Below, in pieces: positions 1 through 5,307 of a stretch of DNA of 7,524 bases (its first letter is position 1; every line of letters begins with the position of its first letter). The position numbers and the translations under genes are program-made. The stretch lies in contig CALFSR010000242.1 in assembly GCA_937916565.1 (NCBI GenBank), positions 1 through 7,524 on the forward strand, in the 5' to 3' direction. The DNA is from an uncultured Bacillota bacterium. Its GTDB lineage: Bacteria; Bacillota; Limnochordia; Limnochordales; ZCTH02-B6. The notes beneath the pieces are model-generated. The model was not told the DNA's origin. It saw only the letters and a program-made list of their open reading frames with translations, and ran no database searches.

Positions 1-957
1 GAGCCGGTCTCGCCAGTAGTCCCCGAGCAGGTTGAAACCCATCGCGGTCATCAGGATCGCGGCCCCGGGAAACGTCGGGTACCACCACTGGTCCAGCAGG
101 TAAACGCGCCCGCTGTTGACCATCGCGCCCCATTCGGCGGCCGGGGCCCGCACGCCGAGTCCCAAAAAGCTCAAGGTAGCCGTAAGCAGCATCGCGCTGC
201 CCGCGTCCAGCGTGGCCTGCACCACCACCGGCGGCAGGCTGTTGGGGATGAGGTGCCGGCGCAGGATGTACCAGGTGGGCGCCCCGGCAGCCACGGCCGC
301 CTCCACGTACTCCCGCTCCCGCAGCGAGAGCACCTGCGCCCGCACGAGCCGCACGTACACCGGTATCCGCACAAACGCCACCGCCAGCACCGAGCTGGTC
401 AGCCCCGGCCCCAAGGCCGCGGCCAAGGCCATGGCCAACACCAGCGCGGGAAACGCCAGGATAATGTCCATGACCCGCATCAGCACCAGGTCCAGCTTGC
501 CGCCGACCCACCCGCTGATACCGCCCACGATGATGCCGGCGCTGGCGGCCAGGAGCACGACGCTGAGGCCCGCGCCGATGGATCGCCGCCCGCCGTCGAG
601 AACCCGGGAAAACAAGTCCCGCCCCACCTCGTCGGTGCCGAACCAGTGCTCGGCCGAAGGCGGCCGCAGCCGCTGGGTCAGGTTGACCTGGTTCGGATCG
701 TGGGTCGCGAGCCACGGTGCGGCCAGCGATGCGAGGACAGGGATGATCACCAGCAGGAACCCGATCCAGGCGATGAGAGGATGACGGCGGCGCCGCCGGC
801 GTGCGGGGACGCCCGCCGGTTCACCATGGACCGGCGAGCCCGGCGGCACGACGGAGGAGGCCGGCACGGCGCCCGGGGAGGCACCCTGGGAGGTGGCCGG
901 CGAAGTCGCCGCGGAGGCGGCCGGAGACGACGGGTTGGATTCGGACCGTGCAGCCAC
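1..957 (-). CDS. Peptide-type ABC importer permease, DppC/OppC family (3' end cut by window)
   Basis: Inner-membrane subunit that pairs with the DppB-type permease encoded just upstream to form the channel of a family 5 (peptide/nickel type) ABC importer. The frame is open from 963 to the window edge (up to 321 codons). It has a hydrophobic segment at residues 60-82, then the family motif GTDEVGRDLFSR (about 107-118), further membrane segments, and the EAA loop that docks the ATPase at about 217-240 (EYVEAAVAAGAPTWYILRRH). The last visible residues, FNLLGDYWRDRL, match the family's usual C-terminus, so only a few residues should be missing. Start: GGGAGG at 970..965 is 7 nt from GTG 957 but only 1 nt from ATG 963, so I prefer GTG. 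The gene begins 12 nt after the stop of the preceding permease gene. Oddity: the first ~57 residues are an Ala/Ser/Pro-rich tail ending in six arginines. Family assignment is secure; the substrate is unknown. Confidence 0.93.
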   Translation of the reverse strand, partial: MAARSESNPSSPAASAATSPATSQGASPGAVPASSVVPPGSPVHGEPAGVPARRRRRRHPLIAWIGFLLVIIPVLASLAAPWLATHDPNQVNLTQRLRPPSAEHWFGTDEVGRDLFSRVLDGGRRSIGAGLSVVLLAASAGIIVGGISGWVGGKLDLVLMRVMDIILAFPALVLAMALAAALGPGLTSSVLAVAFVRIPVYVRLVRAQVLSLREREYVEAAVAAGAPTWYILRRHLIPNSLPPVVVQATLDAGSAMLLTATLSFLGLGVRAPAAEWGAMVNSGRVYLLDQWWYPTFPGAAILMTAMGFNLLGDYWRDRL

Positions 958-964
958 GCCCATG

Positions 965-970
965 CCTCCC
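965..970 (-). promoter_or_regulatory. Ribosome binding site deciding the start of the DppC-type gene
   Basis: GGGAGG overlaps the last base of the TAG stop (972..970) of the upstream permease gene. It lies 7 nt before GTG 957 and 1 nt before ATG 963. The spacing favours the GTG start. The arrangement suggests translational coupling of the two permeases. Confidence 0.6.
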
Positions 971-1986
971 TAGCCCATCGCCCGGATGCGGGGATCAAGC
1001 CGCAGGGTCACCAAGTCCACGAGCAGGTTGATGACGCTGTAGCCCACGGCGACGACGACCGTAAAGCCCATGATAGCCGGGAAGTCCAGGGATGAGATGG
1101 AATCCACCACGTAGCTGCCCATGCCGGGCCAGGCAAAGACGGTTTCCGTCACGACGGCTCCTGCGAGCAGGTCGCCCAAGGCAAGCCCGACCACCGTCAA
1201 GGTGGGCACCAGCGCATTGCGCAGGGCGTAACGGTACAACACCCTCCGGGGCGGAACGCCGTACGCCCGGGCAGTGCGGATGTAGTCCTGGTGCAGCACC
1301 TCCAGGAGGCTCCCCCTCACCTGCCGGGCGACGACGCCAACATGGACAAAGGCCAGGCAGCCCGCGGGCATAATCAAATGCACGAGGGCGTCCCGCCACG
1401 TGTCCCAGTTCCGGGCGAGCGCTGCGTCGATGAGGTAAAGCCCCGTTACCGCCGGCGGCGCCAGGCCAAAGGGCGACAGCCTTCCGGACCCCGGCAGCCA
1501 GCCGAGCTTGCCGTACAGGATAGCCAGAGCCACGAGTCCAAACCAGAACAATGGCATGGATACGCCGGCCACCGACACGCCGCGGCTTAAGTGGTCCACC
1601 CAGGAGTTGTTGCGGGCGGCGGACGCCACGCCCAAAGGGACACCGATGACGACGGCGAGAAACATGGCCGTCGCCACCAGTTCCAACGTGGCCGGGAAAA
1701 ACCGCGCCAGGTCCTCCGCCACGGGCCGGCCTGTGCGGATCGAGCGGCCTAGGTCGCCCTGCAGCAAGCCCGACATGTAGCGGACGTACTGCACGGGCAA
1801 GGGCTGGTCCAGCCCGTAGTTGCGGCGGATCTGCGCCACCACCTCGTCGCTCGCGCGCTGGCCGGCCAAAAGCCGCGCCGGGTCACCCGGGATGGCGTGG
1901 GCGATGAGAAACGTCAGCAAGGTTACGCCCACCAGCACCAGCACCATGAGGGTCAGGCGCCGGGCGATCACCTGCCCTAGACCCAT
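970..1986 (-). CDS. Peptide-type ABC importer permease, DppB/OppB family
   Basis: Complete 338-residue inner-membrane permease, a normal length for the DppB/OppB family. The N-terminus has a membrane segment at about 10-31 followed by the family hallmark HAIPGDPARLL (30-40). An extracytoplasmic stretch carries YGLDQPLPVQY (57-67) and GDLGRSI (78-84). Further membrane segments lie at about 100-123, 136-160, 203-220, 258-282 and 304-326. The ATPase-docking EAA loop is DYIRTARAYGVPPRRVLYRY (234-253), followed by NALVPTLTVVGL. FAWPGMG (284-290) and the terminal LDPRIRAMG are also typical. Start ATG 1986 has AGGTGA a few bases upstream. It lies second in the operon, 103 bp after the binding-protein gene with a stem-loop between them, and is followed 12 nt later by the DppC-type partner. 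The family is clear; the transported substrate is not. Confidence 0.96.
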   Translation of the reverse strand: MGLGQVIARRLTLMVLVLVGVTLLTFLIAHAIPGDPARLLAGQRASDEVVAQIRRNYGLDQPLPVQYVRYMSGLLQGDLGRSIRTGRPVAEDLARFFPATLELVATAMFLAVVIGVPLGVASAARNNSWVDHLSRGVSVAGVSMPLFWFGLVALAILYGKLGWLPGSGRLSPFGLAPPAVTGLYLIDAALARNWDTWRDALVHLIMPAGCLAFVHVGVVARQVRGSLLEVLHQDYIRTARAYGVPPRRVLYRYALRNALVPTLTVVGLALGDLLAGAVVTETVFAWPGMGSYVVDSISSLDFPAIMGFTVVVAVGYSVINLLVDLVTLRLDPRIRAMG

Positions 1987-2022
1987 GACATCACCTCAAA
2001 ACGGCCGCAGTGTGGACGGGCA

Positions 2023-2078
2023 GGCGCCCTGGCGGCAGGCCTTGCTCGGACAAGCCGATTCCTGCCTGCCAGGGCGCC
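2023..2078 (-). terminator. Stem-loop between binding-protein and permease genes (attenuator or mRNA 3'-end protector)
   Basis: The arms GGCGCCCTGGCGGCAGG (2023-2039) and CCTGCCTGCCAGGGCGCC (2061-2078) pair along 17 positions with one bulged base. This gives a very stable G/C-rich hairpin with a 21-nt loop, which itself contains CTTG...CAAG. It starts 11 nt beyond the TGA of the binding-protein gene. There is no U-run directly after it on the minus strand; the first TTTT comes about 25 nt later. It is therefore not a classic intrinsic terminator. Such hairpins after binding-protein genes are known to stabilise the upstream message or partly terminate, keeping the binding protein in excess over the permeases. 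The role here is inferred. Confidence 0.6.
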
Positions 2079-2089
2079 CCGAAAAGGCG

Positions 2090-3682
2090 TCAGCGCTTGG
2101 ACATGGTGTCGACGTTAAAGATGTCGACCAGCATCGGGTTGAAAACGTAGCCCACGACGTTGTCCCGCATAGCGACCTGGTAGTTCTGCTGGTACAGGTA
2201 CACGTACGCGGCTTCGTCGACCACGATGTGCTGGGCTTCCCGGTACAGGCGCGTCCGCTCGTCGATGTCGGTCACGACCGCCGCATGGCGGATGAGCCGG
2301 TCGACCTCGGGGTTCGAGTAGAACGACCGGTTTCCGGGCAGCCCTCCGTTGGCCGAGTCGAACCAGTAGTTCATGAACATGAACGGATCGGCGAAGTCGG
2401 GCGTCCAGTTGCCGACGGCGATGTCAAACTCGCCGTCGCCCAGCATCGCCCGCATCGTAGCGTAGGCGTAAGGCTGGAGCTCGAGCTGAATGCCGACCTC
2501 GGCCAGCTGCGCCTGCAGGGCAAGGCCGATTTGCTCCCACTCCGGGTAGACCGGCGAGTACAGGTACCCAAGCCGCAGGCCGCCGCTCAAGCCCGCCTCC
2601 CGCAGCAGCGCCCGGGCCTTGTCGAGATCCCGGCGATACTGGAAGAGGTCAGGGTCGTGCGACCACATCCCCTGCGGGACGGGACCGCGCATCTGCACGG
2701 CGTTGCCCAGCATGACGCCGGCGATGATGGCGTCGTAGTCGACCGCGTAGGAGATGGCCTGCCGCACCCGCGGATCGCTGAGCGGCGAGCGCTGGTTGTT
2801 CAGGTACAGGTAGGTCACCCGCAGGCTGGGGTAGTCCTCCACCCGCACGCCCGGCCGCGTGCGCAAGAGTTCCAGCTGGTCGAGGGGCAGCGCTTCGGCG
2901 ATGTCGATGTCGCCCCGCTCAAGCTGGAGCCTCCGGGCGGACGGGTCCTTGATGACAAGGAACACGACCATGCGGAACACCGGGGCCGGCCCATCGTAGT
3001 ACGGGTTGGGCACGAGGCGGATCTGCTGGTCCTTTTCCCACAGCTCCACCTGGAACGGCCCGCTGCCCATGGTGTGCTCGGCCAAGTACCCGCGTCCCAG
3101 GTCGCCCGCCGCGTGCTCCTCCAGCCGCGGGTTGATGATCGCGGCGCCGTTGTTGGCCAGCGTCAAGAGGAACGGGGCGAAGGGTTCGCTCAGCGTAAAG
3201 CGGACGGTGTAGTCGTCAACCGCCTCCACCTCAGCCAGCGTCGGGAACGCATCCGCCGGCCCTTCGCCGATCGCCAGCAGCCGGTTGAAGCTGTAGACGA
3301 CCGCATGAGCGTTCACCGGCGTGCCGTCGGCGAACCGGGCCGTGGTGCGCAGCGTAAACGTCCAGACGAGGCCGTCATCGGACACCGTCCAGCCCGTGGC
3401 CAGGTCCGGCTCCACCTCGGTGCTGCCGATGCCGTCTTGCACCTTGTAGCGCACCAGGCGCTGGTAAGCCGGGTACGTCACGGCCCAGGACCGGTTGGTC
3501 ATGGTCACGTGGGGGTCGAGATTGTCCACGTCACCGGCGATGCCGATGACCAGCACGTCCCGGGGCGTGGCCGCCAAAACCAGCCCGTCCCCTGCAAGTC
3601 CGGGCAGCACGCCCGGGAGCACGTTCAGCAACACGCTCAAGACGAGCGCCAAAACCCTGCCAACTACCGTCCTTCGCCGCAT
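2090..3682 (-). CDS. ABC importer solute-binding protein, family 5 (peptide/nickel type)
   Basis: Extracytoplasmic receptor that captures substrate for the two downstream permeases. From ATG 3682 the product is 530 residues, a normal length. The N-terminus is a signal peptide: MRRR, a hydrophobic core to about residue 30, then VLAATPRD, with likely cleavage around 37-38. The mature part opens with GIAGDVDNLDPHV, typical of SBP_bac_5. The family signature follows at about 105-136 (WTFTLRTTARFADGTPV, then VVYSFNRLL). Later landmarks include LSDPRVRQAISYAVDYDAI and KARALLREAGL. No lipobox cysteine is present near the cleavage region, so the protein looks secreted or periplasmic rather than lipid-anchored. 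Start is uncertain: GTG 3697 is in frame with a G-rich stretch upstream, and the frame is open back to 3784, but only the ATG gives a compact signal peptide. First gene of the importer operon. Ligand unknown. Confidence 0.93.
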   Translation of the reverse strand: MRRRTVVGRVLALVLSVLLNVLPGVLPGLAGDGLVLAATPRDVLVIGIAGDVDNLDPHVTMTNRSWAVTYPAYQRLVRYKVQDGIGSTEVEPDLATGWTVSDDGLVWTFTLRTTARFADGTPVNAHAVVYSFNRLLAIGEGPADAFPTLAEVEAVDDYTVRFTLSEPFAPFLLTLANNGAAIINPRLEEHAAGDLGRGYLAEHTMGSGPFQVELWEKDQQIRLVPNPYYDGPAPVFRMVVFLVIKDPSARRLQLERGDIDIAEALPLDQLELLRTRPGVRVEDYPSLRVTYLYLNNQRSPLSDPRVRQAISYAVDYDAIIAGVMLGNAVQMRGPVPQGMWSHDPDLFQYRRDLDKARALLREAGLSGGLRLGYLYSPVYPEWEQIGLALQAQLAEVGIQLELQPYAYATMRAMLGDGEFDIAVGNWTPDFADPFMFMNYWFDSANGGLPGNRSFYSNPEVDRLIRHAAVVTDIDERTRLYREAQHIVVDEAAYVYLYQQNYQVAMRDNVVGYVFNPMLVDIFNVDTMSKR

Positions 3683-3909
3683 GGCTATACCGGTCACAGC
3701 GCCACCCCCGTCCACGTCCGCTTTTTCCGCCCCAGGAAACCAGAGCGGTGTTCTTCCCGATGTTTCCACCTCACCCGGTGCCACTCCTACCGGTCAGGCG
3801 GGCAAGGCGCGGCGCGGGCGGGAGCAGAACCCACGCGCCGGCGGCATCCCAGACGGCCTTACTCATCACCGAAAGCGGCTTTGCTCGTTATGTGAAGCGG
3901 CTTTGCTCG
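3683..3909. other. Non-coding leader region upstream of the binding-protein gene
   Basis: About 227 bp between the end of the interrupted small gene and the binding-protein start. It contains most of the 22-bp repeat cluster, a G/C-rich hairpin (3811-3839), and GGAAAC/GTTTCC arms about 22 nt apart near 3735-3770. I could not find a convincing -35/-10 pair on the minus strand, though the operon promoter is expected here. TATAGC at about 3684-3689 is too close to the ATG to serve as its -10 element unless the true start lies further downstream. No known riboswitch class is recognisable. Confidence 0.4.
3811..3839 (-). other. G/C-rich hairpin, possible weak terminator
   Basis: On the minus strand GGCGCG (3839..3834) pairs with CGCGCC (3816..3811). 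An inner GGG/CCC pairing closes a short TTCTGCT loop. No U-run follows, so an intrinsic terminator role for the upstream small gene is only a possibility. In such GC-rich DNA chance hairpins are common. Confidence 0.25.
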
Positions 3910-3912
3910 TTA
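3851..3912. repeat. Three direct repeats at exact 22-bp spacing (iteron-like cluster)
   Basis: Plus-strand unit aagcggctttgctcgtta occurs identically at 3873-3890 and 3895-3912. A degenerate third copy at 3851-3868 (agacggccttactcatca) matches at 12 of 18 positions, and every difference is a transition. Unit spacing is exactly 22 bp, about two DNA turns, so the same helix face is presented each time. The core AAGCGGCTT is itself a near-perfect palindrome around a central G. The TAA that closes the post-amber frame lies inside the last copy. It could be a binding site for a regulator of the downstream peptide importer, or simply a tandem duplication with one decayed copy. Confidence 0.7.
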
Positions 3913-4056
3913 CCAGGGGATGACGCCCCAGCACTGCGCCAAGTGCTGAAGCACGACCGCCGTCTGGTCGTGCTGGTATCCGCCCCACCCCGACGACGGG
4001 CCAGTCACTTGCCGCTGGCACTTTTTGCAGCGGCCATCCGAGGTCAGATAGTTGCT
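3910..4056 (-). pseudogene. Open frame continuing after the amber codon: putative lost or readthrough core region
   Basis: Directly after the TAG of the small leader ORF, the same frame stays open for 48 codons to TAA (3912..3910). 41 of 48 codons end in G or C, as in the real genes here, so it looks like coding sequence. The peptide begins SNYLTSDGRCKKCQRQVTG and ends AVVLQHLAQCWGVIPW. It carries C-x2-C, then after 15 residues H, x8, H, x3, C. In-frame alternative starts are poor: CTG at codon 4 and GTG at codon 17, the latter after the CxxC. With the leader it would make a 96-residue precursor. Serines, threonines and three cysteines would suit a ribosomally made, modified peptide; the Cys/His spacing would equally suit a small zinc-binding module. 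I recognise no named family. No modification enzyme or C39 exporter gene lies in the window. Confidence 0.45.
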
Positions 4057-4200
4057 CTAAGCGGCGGCGCCCCCTGCAATCCCGGCCAGGGTCTCCTCGG
4101 TGACCGGTGCCTCCTGGGTGACGGGCGCCTCCGTTGTCCGCGAATTTTCCTCCGCCCGGGCACGGGCCTCTGACGGCTGGAACGGCTTGTTCGAAAACAT
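4057..4200 (-). CDS. Small ORF with double-glycine leader motif, RiPP/bacteriocin precursor-like, ended by TAG
   Basis: 47 codons from ATG 4200 to TAG 4059..4057. The product starts MFSNKPFQPSEARA and is acidic in the middle, with a repeated EAPVT (EAPVTQEAPVTEE). It ends ETLAGIAGGAAA. The end fits the double-glycine consensus recognised by C39 peptidases and class II lanthipeptide-type systems: hydrophobic L at -7, I at -4, G at -2 and -1. Only three alanines remain after GG before the stop, so as written there is almost no core peptide; the frame continues beyond the stop (see 3910-4056). A weak Shine-Dalgarno (AGGGTGG) lies about 13 nt before the ATG. An in-frame GTG at 4347 would give 96 residues, but the added part looks non-coding. 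It sits 204 bp after pstB, in the position where phoU often occurs. Function unproven; identification rests on the leader motif alone. Confidence 0.5.
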   Translation of the reverse strand: MFSNKPFQPSEARARAEENSRTTEAPVTQEAPVTEETLAGIAGGAAA

Positions 4201-4335
4201 CGTCTGATCGGAACCACCCTTCGTCCGGAATGGGAGGGGCTGCAGCACGGGATTCCTTGCGGCCCGGCGCCCCGGCAAAACCACCGGCCCCGGCAGGTCG
4301 TCGCCGTTCAGAGGCGGAGCTGCCTCCCGAGAACC

Positions 4336-4347
4336 GTGTCTTGACAC
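4336..4347. promoter_or_regulatory. 12-bp palindrome GTGTCTTGACAC, possible operator
   Basis: Perfect inverted repeat GTGTC-TT-GACAC, placed just downstream of the candidate -10 element at 4350-4355, so it would overlap the transcription start of the small leader ORF. A palindrome of this size can occur by chance. No specific regulator can be named. Confidence 0.25.
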
Positions 4348-4349
4348 CC

Positions 4350-4378
4350 ATATTAACGAAGCCGTCCGCCGCCGTCAT
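4350..4378 (-). promoter_or_regulatory. Candidate sigma-70/A-type promoter for the small leader ORF
   Basis: On the minus strand ATGACG (4378..4373), a 17-bp spacer, then TAATAT (4355..4350). Each hexamer matches the consensus at 4 of 6 positions. The AT-rich -10 stands out in very GC-rich DNA, and the spacer length is ideal. It lies 150 bp before the ATG of the small ORF and inside the gap after pstB. Weak evidence without mapping data. Confidence 0.25.
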
Positions 4379-4404
4379 GGGTGCAGGCACCTCAATTGCC
4401 GGTC

Positions 4405-5247
4405 TCAACCGAACCGCCCGGTGATGTAGTCCCTGGTTTCCGGATGCCGTGGATGTTCAAAGATGATGCTGGTGCGGTCAAACTCCACCAGCCGGCCGGA
4501 CAGCAAAAACGCCGTGTTGTCCGCGATGCGGGCCGCCTGCTGCATGTTGTGGGTGACGATGACGACGGTGTAGCGCTCCTTGAGCTGGAGAATGAGCTCC
4601 TCGATGCGGGCGGTGGAGATGGGGTCCAGGGCCGAGCACGGTTCGTCCATGAGCAATATCGACGGTTCCACCGCCAGCGCCCGGGCGATGCACAGCCGCT
4701 GCTGCTGGCCGCCCGAGAGCCGCAGTGCGTTGTCCCGCAGCCGGTCCTTCACCTCATCCCACAGGGCGGCGGCGCGCAGGCTGGTTTCCACGATGTCGGC
4801 CAGGCGGCGCCGGTCCCGCTCCCCCACGAGGCGCGGTCCATAGGCCACGTTGTCAAAGATGGACATGGGGAACGGATTGGATCGCTGAAACACCATCCCC
4901 ACCCGCCGGCGCAGCGCGGTGACGTCAACATCGGGGGCGTAGATGTCGTGCCCTTCGATGCGGATGGTGCCCTGCACCCGGGCGCCGGCCACCAGGTCGT
5001 TCATGCGGTTGAAACAGCGGAGCAGGGTCGTCTTGCCACAGCCGGAGGGCCCGATGAAGGCCGTGACCTGGCGCGCAGGAATCTGCAGCGACACCTCCCG
5101 CACCGCCGGCTGCGCACCGTAGTGAACCGTCAGCTCTTCCACTTCGATGGCCGGTGGGGCCGGTTCCCGAAGGGCGGCACCGTTGGCCGCGCCGGCGTGG
5201 GGCACCGGGTCAAGTTCTAGCAACACCGTTCCGATTGGCTGGTTCAT
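4405..5247 (-). CDS. pstB: Phosphate ABC importer ATPase PstB
   Basis: Cytoplasmic ATPase that powers the PstC-PstA phosphate channel. 280 residues from ATG 5247. Walker A GPSGCGKT lies at 66-73, followed by the PstB-type LLRCFNRMNDL. The Q-loop region FQRSNPFPMSIFDNVAYGPR starts at about 120, the ABC signature LSGGQQQR is at 177-184, Walker B ILLMDEPCSALDP at 197-209, and the switch histidine in THNMQQAAR is H233. The C-terminus DYITGRFG is the usual PstB ending. All catalytic elements are intact. A ~35-residue N-terminal extension precedes the ABC domain. Start: AGGAGG (5265..5260) lies 12 nt before ATG 5247. The in-frame TTG at 5268 would place that Shine-Dalgarno inside the gene, so I reject it. 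It follows pstA by 60 bp, in the usual pst order. No phoU follows; instead there is a 204-bp gap and the small leader-type ORF. Confidence 0.97.
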   Translation of the reverse strand: MNQPIGTVLLELDPVPHAGAANGAALREPAPPAIEVEELTVHYGAQPAVREVSLQIPARQVTAFIGPSGCGKTTLLRCFNRMNDLVAGARVQGTIRIEGHDIYAPDVDVTALRRRVGMVFQRSNPFPMSIFDNVAYGPRLVGERDRRRLADIVETSLRAAALWDEVKDRLRDNALRLSGGQQQRLCIARALAVEPSILLMDEPCSALDPISTARIEELILQLKERYTVVIVTHNMQQAARIADNTAFLLSGRLVEFDRTSIIFEHPRHPETRDYITGRFG

Positions 5248-5259
5248 CTTGGTTTTGAT

Positions 5260-5265
5260 CCTCCT
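5260..5265 (-). promoter_or_regulatory. pstB ribosome binding site
   Basis: AGGAGG on the minus strand, 12 nt before ATG 5247. It excludes the in-frame TTG at 5268, whose codons 2 and 3 would be this motif. The spacing is a little long but no closer candidate exists. Confidence 0.65.
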
Positions 5266-5307
5266 CAAGATCGTTGATCCTCGGGCAATGTGGCGTCCGG
5301 CCGCGCA

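Noticed and set aside
253..1095. 280-codon plus-strand open frame opposite the DppC-type gene
   Set aside because: Low-complexity shadow that runs across the end of one permease gene and the start of the next.
3683..3784. Upstream GTG starts of the binding protein (3784, 3697)
   Set aside because: 3784 would put about 34 hydrophilic residues before the signal peptide. 3697 adds only five residues and cannot be excluded, but ATG 3682 is the simpler choice.
1820..3895. 691-codon plus-strand open frame opposite the binding-protein gene
   Set aside because: The translation is His/Arg/Val/Gln-rich with no domain, as expected from the antisense of a GC-rich gene. The minus strand encodes an unmistakable family 5 binding protein.
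3873..3912. Repeats as a Pho box linked to the pst genes
   Set aside because: Only one TTCACA-like hexamer is present on the minus strand. The 11-bp-spaced series expected for PhoP or PhoB sites is missing, and the repeats lie downstream of pst.
4057..4059. TAG read as pyrrolysine
   Set aside because: Established pyrrolysine proteins are mainly methylamine methyltransferases. Nothing here resembles them, and no pyl genes are visible. A mutation, an error or ordinary suppression is more likely.
4201..4347. GTG 4347 as start of the leader-type ORF
   Set aside because: The extra 49 residues look like translated non-coding DNA, and this start lies within the candidate palindrome. ATG 4200 gives a leader of ordinary length.
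3866..4408. 180-codon minus-strand frame spanning the pstB-importer gap
   Set aside because: Pro/Gly/Arg/Ala-rich with no motif, and it runs through the repeat cluster. The overlapping frame with the GG leader and C-x2-C motif is the better coding candidate.
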